From Thermogutta sp. (lineage in GTDB: Bacteria; Planctomycetota; Planctomycetia; Pirellulales; Thermoguttaceae), in NCBI RefSeq assembly GCF_014359955.1, contig NZ_JACIYL010000073.1, positions 1-10,189 on the forward strand: a DNA stretch of 10,189 nucleotides, written 5' to 3'. Made by a program: the position numbers and the translations under genes. Shown piece by piece: positions 1 through 7,004 of the stretch; positions within the stretch are counted from its first letter, which is position 1; every line of letters starts with the position of its first letter. Under the pieces are notes generated by a model. The model had not been told where the DNA came from. It did not search any database and saw only the letters and a program-made list of their open reading frames with translations.

Positions 1-346
1 CTTCGAGAATCGCGTCGTGAACATTCACCCCGCCCTCATCCCGGCGTTTTGTGGTCAGGGCTTTTACGGTCTCCGCGTCCATCAAGCCGTCCTGGACTAT
101 GGGGCCAAAATCACCGGGTGTACGGTCCACTTTGCGGACAATCTTTATGATCATGGCCCAATCATCCTGCAGAGAGTTGTGCCTGTGCTCGACGACGATA
201 CACCCGAAACCCTGGCGGCTCGGGTCTTTGCGGAGGAATGCAAGGCCTATCCTGAGGCCATCACGCTGATTGCCGAGGGCCGGGTCCAGGTGGAGGGCCG
301 CAAAGTGAGAATTCTTCCCCCCAAGGACGTGGGGTTCGAGTTGTGA
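1..346 (+). CDS. purN: Phosphoribosylglycinamide formyltransferase, C-terminal part (5' end outside window)
   Basis: PurN transfers the formyl group of 10-formyl-tetrahydrofolate to glycinamide ribonucleotide, the third step of de novo purine synthesis, in the cytoplasm. The reading frame is open from the window edge (first full codon at 2-4) and ends at TGA 344-346, leaving about 114 residues. What is seen: the NIHPALIP motif, with the Asn and His of the folate/catalytic site, and the downstream stretch HFADNLYDHGPIILQ, whose Asp (in YDHGP) matches the catalytic Asp of the family. The C-terminal helix and a short tail with an ILPP motif follow, as in full-length PurN of about 190-215 residues. 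The GTG at 17 lies inside the conserved motif and is not a real start. The gene sits 84 bases upstream of fhs on the same strand, whose product makes its co-substrate. Related formyltransferase-fold proteins (Fmt, PurU) are less likely given the short C-terminus. Confidence 0.93.
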   Translation, partial: FENRVVNIHPALIPAFCGQGFYGLRVHQAVLDYGAKITGCTVHFADNLYDHGPIILQRVVPVLDDDTPETLAARVFAEECKAYPEAITLIAEGRVQVEGRKVRILPPKDVGFEL

Positions 347-418
347 CGGCTCGCCCCGCCTCCGTTTTTCGCCTTCAGAAGAAATACAACCCCCGATCTG
401 TGTGTCGGCAAGTCAACT

Positions 419-425
419 GGGAGGG
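419..425 (+). promoter_or_regulatory. Ribosome binding site of fhs
   Basis: GGGAGGG lies 5 bases before the ATG at 431. It fixes this ATG as the fhs start, because no other good start with a Shine-Dalgarno match lies nearby. The 84-base gap after purN shows no terminator-like hairpin, so co-transcription of the two genes is plausible. Confidence 0.7.
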
Positions 426-430
426 TATCC

Positions 431-2203
431 ATGCCGCTCGATCCGACTGAACATCCCGACTGGGAAATCGCTCTGGAGGCCGAATCGCGGATGAAGACGT
501 GCTACCAGCTCGGCGAAGAGCTGGGGCTGACAAAGGAAGAGCTTCTGCCTCATGGCCACTACATTGCCAAAGTGGATTACCTCAAGGTGATGGAGCGCCT
601 GCGCGACGCCCCCGATGGAAAGTTCATCGAGGTGACAGGCATCACTCCCACACCGCTGGGTGAAGGCAAATCCACCACTACTATCGGGTTGCTCCAGGGA
701 CTGGGCCGACGCAAGAAGCGAGTGACGGCGTGCATCCGCCAACCTTCCGGTGGTCCCACAATGAACATCAAAGGTTCGGCTGCTGGAGGGGGCCTCTCTC
801 AGGTCATCCCCCTCGCGGAGTTTTCCCTCGGATTGACGGGGGATATCAACGCAGTCATGAACGCCCATAACCTGGCCATGGTGGCCCTTACGGCGCGACT
901 CCAGCACGAGCGCAATTACGACGACGAGCGACTGGCTAAAGTAGGACTGAAACGGTTGAATATTGATCCCACCCGTGTGGAAATGGGGTGGGTCATCGAT
1001 TTCTGCGCCCAGGCGCTGCGGAATATCATTATCGGCATCGGTGGCCGGATGGACGGCTACATGATGCAGAGCCGCTTTCAGATCGCAAGCTCCTCCGAGG
1101 TCATGGCTATTCTCGCCGTGGCCCGAAGTCTCGAGGATCTTCGCCAGCGTATCGGGCAGATCATCGTGGCCTATGACAAAAAAGACCGTCCCATCACCTG
1201 CGAAGATCTGGAAGTGGCCGGGGCCATGACCGCCTGGCTGCGCAGTGCCATCAATCCGAACCTCATTCAAACCATCGAGGGCCAGCCGTGCTTTGTGCAT
1301 GCTGGTCCCTTTGCCAATATTGCGATTGGACAATCGAGCGTCATCGGGGACCAGATCTGTCTGAAACTTGCGGACTATCACATTACCGAATCGGGCTTTG
1401 GGGCGGACATCGGTTTCGAAAAATTCTGGAACGTCAAGTGCCGGTACCTGGGAAAAGTTCCCCATGTCTCCGTCATCACAACAACAATACGGGGGTTAAA
1501 ACACCATGGTGTGACGGCAGGAGCCCCGCCCTGCCCTCCCGGCCGACCGATCCCCAAAGAATACTTCGAAGAGAATTTAGCGTGGCTGGAAGCGGGAGCC
1601 GCCAATCTCCTCCACCACATCAATATCGTCAAAAAGTCGGGCATCCACCCGGTGGTGGCCATCAATGTTTTTCCCACCGATACCCCGGCGGAAATCCGGC
1701 TGCTGCGTCGCATTGCCGAACAAAGTGGCGCGAGAGTCGCCGTCTCCAATCACTGGCGATACGGCGGAGAAGGAGCCCTGGAACTGGCTGACGCCGTCCT
1801 TGACGCCTGCGAACAGCCCGTCTCTTTCCGTTACCTGTACGACGACGACACACCCCTCAGTGAACGGATTGAGAAAATCGCGCGTGAAGTGTATGGCGCC
1901 GACGGCGTGGAGTATTCCCGCGAGGCTGAGGCCAAACTCAAGGAATTTGAAAACAATCCAAAATACCGGGACTTTGCCACGATGATGGTCAAAACGCACC
2001 TCAGCCTCACCCATGATCCGACCATCAAAGGTGCCCCCAAGGGATGGACTCTTCCCATTCGAGACATCCTTCTTTACGGGGGTGCGCGGTTTCTCTGCCC
2101 GATGGCCGGTGAAATATCCCTCATGCCAGGAACGGGCTCAGACCCCGCGTTCCGCCGCATCGACGTAGACGTCAAGACCGGCCGTGTCACAGGGCTTTTC
2201 TGA
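431..2203 (+). CDS. fhs: Formate--tetrahydrofolate ligase (10-formyl-THF synthetase)
   Basis: This enzyme condenses formate and tetrahydrofolate to 10-formyl-THF using ATP. It supplies one-carbon units for purines and initiator tRNA, and is also the entry enzyme of the Wood-Ljungdahl methyl branch in acetogens. The 590-residue product is close to the usual 555-590. Visible landmarks: P-loop TPLGEGKS at about residues 74-81, RQPSGGP at 103-109, KGSAAGGG at 114-121, LTGDI at 135-139, HAGPFANIA at 290-298, [10 protein letters not shown] at 323-332, INVFPTDT at 411-418, YGGEG at 444-448, and the canonical C-terminal end VTGLF. No frameshift or missing core motif is seen. The RQPS/SQVIP signature recalls the synthetase domain of eukaryotic C1-THF synthase rather than the REPSLGP form of classical acetogen enzymes. 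It follows purN by 84 bases on the same strand. The long reading frame on the opposite strand inside it is an antisense shadow. Confidence 0.97.
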   Translation: MPLDPTEHPDWEIALEAESRMKTCYQLGEELGLTKEELLPHGHYIAKVDYLKVMERLRDAPDGKFIEVTGITPTPLGEGKSTTTIGLLQGLGRRKKRVTACIRQPSGGPTMNIKGSAAGGGLSQVIPLAEFSLGLTGDINAVMNAHNLAMVALTARLQHERNYDDERLAKVGLKRLNIDPTRVEMGWVIDFCAQALRNIIIGIGGRMDGYMMQSRFQIASSSEVMAILAVARSLEDLRQRIGQIIVAYDKKDRPITCEDLEVAGAMTAWLRSAINPNLIQTIEGQPCFVHAGPFANIAIGQSSVIGDQICLKLADYHITESGFGADIGFEKFWNVKCRYLGKVPHVSVITTTIRGLKHHGVTAGAPPCPPGRPIPKEYFEENLAWLEAGAANLLHHINIVKKSGIHPVVAINVFPTDTPAEIRLLRRIAEQSGARVAVSNHWRYGGEGALELADAVLDACEQPVSFRYLYDDDTPLSERIEKIAREVYGADGVEYSREAEAKLKEFENNPKYRDFATMMVKTHLSLTHDPTIKGAPKGWTLPIRDILLYGGARFLCPMAGEISLMPGTGSDPAFRRIDVDVKTGRVTGLF

Positions 2204-2256
2204 AGACGACCAACCGAACCATCACCTCGTGCCGATCTCGACGATCTATGCAAAAA

Positions 2257-2293
2257 CCCTGGCAGGTCCGATTGGATGGACGACCTGCCAGGG
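2257..2293 (-). terminator. Rho-independent terminator between convergent fhs and nrdJ
   Basis: A perfect 12-bp inverted repeat is present: CCCTGGCAGGTC at 2257-2268 and GACCTGCCAGGG at 2282-2293, around a 13-base loop. Read on the - strand the stem is followed at once by TTTTTG (2251-2256), the classic intrinsic terminator layout for nrdJ, which ends 104 bases upstream of the hairpin in transcript order. On the + strand the stem is followed by CACATTTTCGG, a weaker U-tract, so it could also stop fhs transcripts, which end 53 bases before it. Confidence 0.85.
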
Positions 2294-2396
2294 CACATTT
2301 TCGGAACCAGCAACGGTTACCTCGCCGGATTATCAGGCCCGATTGACCTCACCATGCGATCGAGGCACAAACCGGAAACCTCTCTCCGGGATCTTG

Positions 2397-5387
2397 TCAC
2401 GAGCAGCCCAGACTATGGCCGCAATTTGGACAAACATGGCAAGAGCCGGCTCGGCGGGTGATAGCACCGCACAAATCGCACGGAGGCCCATCATCCTGGA
2501 ACGGAAGATAGCTTTCCAGCGTCGCCGTTGCCGCAGGCTGCAGAGCCGGCTTGGTGCCATGAAGCTGCCCGTTACCCGCCGATGAAGGCTGTGTCAGCGT
2601 AGCCGCGAGGGAGGCCAGCCGCTCCGGAAGCGGCCCGCCCAGGGATTCCCACGGATCACCACGCCGCTCTCCACTACCGGGAGTGGATGCTGCTTCCGCC
2701 TTGGGAGCCCCGTTGCTTCCAACCGCCGTGGATTCTGGCGCGGGCGTTAATCGTTCCAGAACGTGCTGGGAACTCTTGAGTTTTTCTCTGTAGCCGGGCA
2801 GAAATGTGATCCCCAACCAACGAAAGATGTAATCCACGATACTCGTGGCGGTCCGGATTTCCGGATTCGTCGTGAAGCCCATCGGCTCAAACCGGGTGTA
2901 AGAGAACTTGTTCACATAGACTTCCAGCGGCACGCCATACTGGAGGCTCATCGAGACCGCCGTCCCAAAGCAGTCCATCAACCCACCGATGGTGCTTCCT
3001 TCCTTGGCCATGGTGATGAACAGCTCACCCGGACGCCCATCCGGATAAAGCCCCACCGTAATGTAGCCCTCGTGTCCGTTGACCGAGAACTTATGGGTGA
3101 TGGAGCGTCGGGTGTCGGGCAGCCGCTCGCGACGCGGTGCGGGCACCGCTTGTGCGGTCTTTTCGGTGGACGCCTTTGAGACCAGCGGCTGCACTTCCTT
3201 CGAGCCGTCTCGATAGACCGCCAGGGCTTTCAGCCCCAATCGCCAACCCTCCATGTAGGCGTTGGCGATGTCCTCGGGCTTCACATCGCGGGGCATGTTG
3301 ACGGTCTTCGATATTGCCCCCGAAAGGAACGGCTGGGCGGCCGCCATCATAAGGATGTGGGCCTTCCAGTGGATGTACCGCTTACCACCCGGCGGTGGCG
3401 TGGCACAATCGAAAACAGGAAGGTGTTCGGGCTTCAGATGCGGCGCCCCTTCGATAGTGTCGTGCTTGTCGATATAGGCCACGATTTCGCGGATCTGTTC
3501 TTCCGAGTAACCCAGAGTTCTCAGAGCCAGGGGAACGGTCTGATTGACGATCTTCAGTGTGCCACCCCCCGCCAGTTGCTTGTATTTAACCAGGGCGAAA
3601 TCCGGCTCGATGCCGGTTGTATCGCAATCCATCATAAAGCTGATCGTGCCCGTGGGCGCAAGTACCGTCATTTGCGCGTTGCGGAATCCATATCGCCTGC
3701 CATTGGCGAGAACCTCATCCCACAGTTTTCGGGCGGCGTTTTTGAGGTATTCCGGAGCATGCTCCAGCTCCTCCACCTTTTCCCAGTGGCGTTCCATCAC
3801 CCGTAGCATCGGCTCCCGGTTCTTCTCAAACTCGGCGAAAGGCCCCACGGCCGCCGCCAGTTCCGTGCTCGTCCGGCAGGCCGCTCCATGCATGAGGGCC
3901 GTGATCGCACCGCACAAACCGCGGGCCTCGTCCGAATCATAGGGCAGGCCGGAGGCCATAATCAGGCTGCCCAGGTTGGAATAACCCAGACCGATCGGTC
4001 GGAACAGGTGGCTGTTCCTGGCGATCTTTGCCGTGGGATAGCTCGAGTGATCAACGAGAATTTCCTGGGCGATGAAGATGATCCGGCAGGCTGCGACGAA
4101 ACGATCGGCGTCGAACGTGCCATCCCCGCGCCGGAACTTCATGAGATTGATGCTCGCCAGATTGCACGCCGTATCGTCGAGGAACATGTACTCGGAACAG
4201 GGATTCGATGCATTGATACGGCCTGAATTCGGGCAGGTGTTCCAGCGATTGATCGTGGTGTCGTACTGGACGCCGGGGTCACCACAACTCCAGGCAGACT
4301 CGGCCATCTTTTGCATCAACTCCCGCGCCCGGTAGCGAGGCCCTTCGCGGGTCGGATCCGTCACCCAATGGGTGACCCATTCCCGGTCGGCTTCGACTGC
4401 TTCCATAAATTCATCGGTGACGCGGACCGACAAATTGGCATTTTGGAAAAGGATGGAGCTGTAGGCCTCTTCCGGCGGATAGCCGTTTTGGATGAGGATA
4501 CGCGCCTTTTTCTCCTCTTTGGATTTGCACTCGATAAATTCCAGAATGTCGGGGTGGGTCACCTTGAGGGACTGCATCTTCGCCGCCCGCCGGGTTTTTC
4601 CTCCGCTTTTCACCACAGCGGCGATTTGATCGTACACCCGCATGAAGGAAAGCGGGCCCGAGGGCTTGCCACCGCCTGACAGCTTTTCCCGACACGATCG
4701 CAGGGTGGAGAGGTCGGTCCCCGTTCCGGAGCCGAACTTGAAGAGCATGGCTTCGCTTCGAGCCAGCTCCATGATGTCTTCCATGTTGTCCTGCACACTT
4801 TGGATAAAGCAGGCGGAAGACTGAGGATATTCGTAGGGGTTTTCGGGCTGCACAGCCCTGCCCTCTTTGGCATCCCATCGCCAATTGCACGTAGCCCCTT
4901 TGATTCCGTACTGATGGTACAGGCCCACGTTGAACCAGACCGGCGAATTGAACGCCGCGTGCTGATGCAGGCACAGCCAGGCCAGTTCGCGATAGAACCG
5001 CTCTCCGTCTTCCGCTGAGGCGAAATACCCGTCGGCGATTCCCCAGTCGGCAATCGTGCGGCACACACGGTGGATGAGCTGCCGCACGCTGGATTCACGC
5101 TGCGACGTGCCGAGCTCCCCGTAAAAATACTTGCTGGCGACGATATTCGTCGCCAGTTGGCTCCACGTCTCTGGCACTTCACAGTCCGGCTGTTCAAAAT
5201 GGACGCCACCCGCGTCACTTTTGATGACAGCGGTCCGACGTGTCCACTTCACGGTGTCAAACGGCGAGGGAACATCGGGCGGACAAAACACAGGATCAAT
5301 CCTGATCCCGCGAACCCCCGAGCGGGCTGCTGCGTTGCCCTCGGCAACCGAGTTATGCGGAAGGGTAGCGTGATTTTCCTGTGCCAT
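2397..5387 (-). CDS. nrdJ: Adenosylcobalamin-dependent (class II) ribonucleoside-diphosphate reductase
   Basis: NrdJ reduces ribonucleotides to deoxyribonucleotides for DNA synthesis. It uses coenzyme B12 to generate the active-site thiyl radical, so it needs no NrdB partner and works with or without oxygen. Starting at ATG 5387 the protein has 996 residues, typical of the long bacterial NrdJ type. Seen: an N-terminal reductase region with SSACFIQS (redox Cys about 193) and FKFGSGTGT (about 216-224); the finger-loop motif NPCSE with the presumed thiyl Cys about 397; the partner redox Cys about 408 in TACNLASINL; the phosphate-binding APTGTISF (about 577-584); a TSCPD-type domain at about 760-865; a Pro/Ala/Gly-rich linker at about 875-965; and a Cys-rich tail with CDLCG at 970-974, then CHVCPNCG and a terminal GCS. 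This tail matches the family's shuttle cysteines. No N-terminal ATP-cone is obvious. A GTG nine bases further upstream lies inside the Shine-Dalgarno sequence and was not used. Confidence 0.96.
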   Translation of the reverse strand: MAQENHATLPHNSVAEGNAAARSGVRGIRIDPVFCPPDVPSPFDTVKWTRRTAVIKSDAGGVHFEQPDCEVPETWSQLATNIVASKYFYGELGTSQRESSVRQLIHRVCRTIADWGIADGYFASAEDGERFYRELAWLCLHQHAAFNSPVWFNVGLYHQYGIKGATCNWRWDAKEGRAVQPENPYEYPQSSACFIQSVQDNMEDIMELARSEAMLFKFGSGTGTDLSTLRSCREKLSGGGKPSGPLSFMRVYDQIAAVVKSGGKTRRAAKMQSLKVTHPDILEFIECKSKEEKKARILIQNGYPPEEAYSSILFQNANLSVRVTDEFMEAVEADREWVTHWVTDPTREGPRYRARELMQKMAESAWSCGDPGVQYDTTINRWNTCPNSGRINASNPCSEYMFLDDTACNLASINLMKFRRGDGTFDADRFVAACRIIFIAQEILVDHSSYPTAKIARNSHLFRPIGLGYSNLGSLIMASGLPYDSDEARGLCGAITALMHGAACRTSTELAAAVGPFAEFEKNREPMLRVMERHWEKVEELEHAPEYLKNAARKLWDEVLANGRRYGFRNAQMTVLAPTGTISFMMDCDTTGIEPDFALVKYKQLAGGGTLKIVNQTVPLALRTLGYSEEQIREIVAYIDKHDTIEGAPHLKPEHLPVFDCATPPPGGKRYIHWKAHILMMAAAQPFLSGAISKTVNMPRDVKPEDIANAYMEGWRLGLKALAVYRDGSKEVQPLVSKASTEKTAQAVPAPRRERLPDTRRSITHKFSVNGHEGYITVGLYPDGRPGELFITMAKEGSTIGGLMDCFGTAVSMSLQYGVPLEVYVNKFSYTRFEPMGFTTNPEIRTATSIVDYIFRWLGITFLPGYREKLKSSQHVLERLTPAPESTAVGSNGAPKAEAASTPGSGERRGDPWESLGGPLPERLASLAATLTQPSSAGNGQLHGTKPALQPAATATLESYLPFQDDGPPCDLCGAITRRAGSCHVCPNCGHSLGCS

Positions 5388-5392
5388 TGCAG

Positions 5393-5401
5393 TCACCTCC
5401 T
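5393..5401 (-). promoter_or_regulatory. Strong ribosome binding site of nrdJ
   Basis: AGGAGGTGA on the - strand is a nine-base match to the usual anti-Shine-Dalgarno end of 16S rRNA. It stands 5 bases before ATG 5387. The in-frame GTG at 5396-5394 is part of this element, so it is too close to serve as the start. This decides the start codon and suggests high translation. Confidence 0.85.
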
Positions 5402-5507
5402 GATGCTTGGGTTTTCCTCATCTAACTCGCAGACCTTGCGGACGCACCGAGCGAGCTTGGCCATCCGCCGCACAACCACACGCTTGTATGTCAGGAACGT
5501 GCAAGCA

Positions 5508-5525
5508 AGTGTACTAATGTACACT
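5508..5525. promoter_or_regulatory. Palindromic operator-like site upstream of nrdJ
   Basis: AGTGTACTAATGTACACT consists of two perfect 7-base inverted half-sites, AGTGTAC and GTACACT, around TAAT. It is 121-138 bases upstream of the nrdJ ATG and contains the -10 hexamer of a candidate nrdJ promoter, a usual place for a repressor site. Its core GTAC-N4-GTAC resembles the cyanobacterial LexA-type box as I remember it (GTAC-N4-GTWC), but the flanking bases do not fit. It is not the NrdR box, whose half-sites run ACAC...GTGT. The regulator is unknown. Confidence 0.5.
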
Positions 5526-5544
5526 CTTCCCTCGGCCCCATCAA
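5516..5544 (-). promoter_or_regulatory. Candidate proximal sigma70-type promoter of nrdJ
   Basis: On the - strand TTGATG (5539-5544) and TACATT (5516-5521) are separated by exactly 17 bases. Each hexamer matches the consensus at 4 of 6 positions. A start near 5509 would give a leader of about 120 bases. The -10 element lies inside the palindrome at 5508-5525. The -35 element overlaps a small hairpin, ATCAAC-CCC-GTTGAT, at 5540-5554. This is a prediction by eye only. Confidence 0.35.
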
Positions 5545-5723
5545 CCCCGTTGATTGGTCACTGGAAACTGCTTTCACGGATGAGAACACCTTTCCACCAA
5601 AAAGCTGTCCTCACTGTCCAAGCGGAATCCCGCGTTCACTTTACACAGCTTGAACAGTCTGAAAAGATCACCCAGATTTCCGAAGCCCATCCATCCTTTT
5701 CCGTTCCGCTCGAACAAAACACA

Positions 5724-5794
5724 TCAACCTCACCCAGGTTGACCAAATTGAGACGGCCACCCCACCACCTGGGGAACCAGCTTCCTCTTCTGGT
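5724..5794 (-). other. Cluster of three hairpins in possible nrdJ leader
   Basis: Three perfect inverted repeats lie within 71 bases. In - strand order they are: ACCAG/CTGGT (5776-5794, 9-base loop), CCCCA/TGGGG (5760-5774, 5-base loop) and TCAACCT/AGGTTGA (5724-5742, 5-base loop). The last is followed on the - strand by a T-rich run, TGTGTTTTGTT, which makes it resemble a weak attenuator. All would sit in the 5' leader if nrdJ is transcribed from the distal promoter candidate. I see no cobalamin riboswitch B12 box. Function is unproven. Confidence 0.3.
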
Positions 5795-5828
5795 GCAGGA
5801 TGAGGGCAGATTCACCTCGCCACTATCT

Positions 5829-5857
5829 ATTGTATCCCGCGGTCAATGCATGCACAA
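5829..5857 (-). promoter_or_regulatory. Candidate distal sigma70-type promoter of nrdJ
   Basis: On the - strand TTGTGC (5852-5857) is followed after 17 bases by TACAAT (5829-5834), the latter a 5 of 6 match to the -10 consensus. The -35 match is weak. Transcription would begin near 5822 and give an unusually long leader of about 435 bases before the nrdJ ATG. Confidence 0.35.
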
Positions 5858-6270
5858 CATAGCGTAAGAGTGTACCGCGCCCTCGCCCCGTGTCAAGCCC
5901 CGAACCTGCCTGTCGTAAGTGACCGTCACATGGCGACCTGCGCTCCATGGCTTTTCCCGCCATCCCCATCCGGCCTGTTCGACGAAACACGTAACGCATT
6001 GCAGAGACAATAGTTAGGAAATCTTCCGGCAACTTGCGCGTCACGCCCGGGGAATCGCTCAAAATTTCGAAGCGATTTTCGCTGGCGGCAGGGTCGAATT
6101 TCCTCCAGCAGACGTGACCAGGTTGCGCCGCAATTTCCTACCGGCGCGTCCCCTCATCCGAATACCAAAGGCAGCACAATCGACGTACACTGAAATCGTG
6201 GGCGGAGCTTTAGGCCGGAAGCATTGATGGGCGTGGCTGCCGGCCGTCCACAACTCTGGCAGATACGCGG
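5858..6270. other. Gene-free stretch between nrdJ control region and lipoprotein gene
   Basis: I find no supported gene here. Short open frames on both strands lack Shine-Dalgarno sequences and family resemblance. A weak hairpin, AATCGCT/AGCGATT (6053-6077) with TTTT after it on the + strand, is visible, but no + strand gene lies upstream that would need a terminator. Two more copies of the palindrome half-site occur, AGTGTAC at 5869-5875 and GTACACT at 6185-6191. The stretch probably carries the promoter of the lipoprotein gene, but I cannot place it. Confidence 0.5.
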
Positions 6271-6912
6271 ATGGTACTGACGATGGTGGCGGAAAAGACC
6301 TGGTTCTGTCTTGCTGTGAGTCTGCTGTGGCTTTCTGGCGGATGCATGAAGAGTGCAGACGACTCGGCCTTTCGGGTGACGCCACAAAAGCCATCCCCGG
6401 CCCCGGCGATTGCCAGTCACACATCGGGTGTCACAGGGGAAACGACCCCGAAAATCGCTCCCCCGCCCCCACAGTCCACGATAACACCTGCTGGTCCAGC
6501 AAGCGATCGACCGGCCGCAAATTCCGCAGCGATGTCCCCACCGCCTTTACCCGGCTCTCCGCTACCTGGAGGCCAACCTTCTCCAGCTTTTCCGATCGGC
6601 GGAGCCAACCCGGCCGACCTTCCCGTCCAACTGTCGGCCGCCGTAGCCCTGCCGATGACAGGTCCGGAAGGAACAATGATGGGCTTCAGCGTGGATTACC
6701 AATTCCGCGGGGGAACGGCACCGGCAAATGGCTCGTTTTTCTGGTTAATTGAAGGAAACAACGGAAAGCAGTACCGCCTGGCTGTCAAACTGGATGCCCG
6801 CGGCAACCTCATGCTCGTGATCCCGGGATGGCGGCCGGAAGATGGCCCCTTCCGATGTCGACTCGAAGATCAGTCCGGCCGGGTCATTTCACCTACCGTC
6901 GATATGCGATAA
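6271..6912 (+). CDS. Predicted lipoprotein of unknown function
   Basis: I do not recognise the family. The product has 213 residues. An N-terminal signal of the lipoprotein kind is visible: a Lys, a hydrophobic run (about residues 11-21) and then LSGGC with Cys25, the likely lipidated residue. The lipobox is imperfect, since Ser-Gly-Gly precede Cys where Leu-Ala/Ser-Gly is usual. Residues about 35-115 form a Pro/Ser/Ala-rich low-complexity linker, the kind that spans envelope space. The last 95 residues or so look like a compact beta-rich domain with alternating hydrophobic strands (for example GFSVDYQF, NLMLVIPGW and a final strand with CRLEDQSG). The start is uncertain: ATG 6271 or ATG 6283 would both keep the signal, and neither has a clear ribosome site. 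It is followed after 92 bases by a thioesterase gene on the same strand. Confidence 0.7.
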   Translation: MVLTMVAEKTWFCLAVSLLWLSGGCMKSADDSAFRVTPQKPSPAPAIASHTSGVTGETTPKIAPPPPQSTITPAGPASDRPAANSAAMSPPPLPGSPLPGGQPSPAFPIGGANPADLPVQLSAAVALPMTGPEGTMMGFSVDYQFRGGTAPANGSFFWLIEGNNGKQYRLAVKLDARGNLMLVIPGWRPEDGPFRCRLEDQSGRVISPTVDMR

Positions 6913-6993
6913 TGAGGAACTTTCCGCCACCCTTCGAGGGGTAGCCGCTCTCGCGGTACGCTGTGGCGATTGCACCTGTGTTCATGGGATGAA

Positions 6994-6998
6994 AAGGA
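6994..6998 (+). promoter_or_regulatory. Ribosome binding site of the thioesterase gene
   Basis: AAGGA is placed 6 bases before ATG 7005 and supports that start. The 92-base gap from the lipoprotein gene has no obvious terminator, so read-through from upstream is possible. Confidence 0.6.
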
Positions 6999-7004
6999 AA
7001 GCCC

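Noticed and set aside
413..1465. 350-residue open frame antisense to fhs
   Set aside because: It lies wholly opposite a strongly supported fhs, shows no family resemblance, and has the composition of a codon-phase shadow in GC-rich DNA.
5508..5525. NrdR box
   Set aside because: NrdR sites have ACAC to the left and GTGT to the right of an AT-rich core. This palindrome has the reverse arrangement.
5070..5867. 265-residue + strand open frame running from inside nrdJ into the upstream gap
   Set aside because: Its first third is antisense to nrdJ coding sequence, and the rest reads as low-quality sequence with no motif or ribosome site at a start.
5388..5870. Cobalamin riboswitch upstream of nrdJ
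   Set aside because: The position would fit a B12-dependent enzyme, but I could not find the conserved B12 box or the expected core on the - strand. A covariance-model search would settle it.
5823..6062. 79-residue - strand open frame in the gap
   Set aside because: It begins with TTG and has no Shine-Dalgarno sequence or recognisable domain. It overlaps the distal promoter candidate. A tiny gene cannot be fully excluded.
6053..6077. Hairpin AATCGCT/AGCGATT followed by TTTT as a terminator
   Set aside because: The stem is only 7 bp and AT-rich at the ends, and there is no + strand gene upstream of it to terminate.
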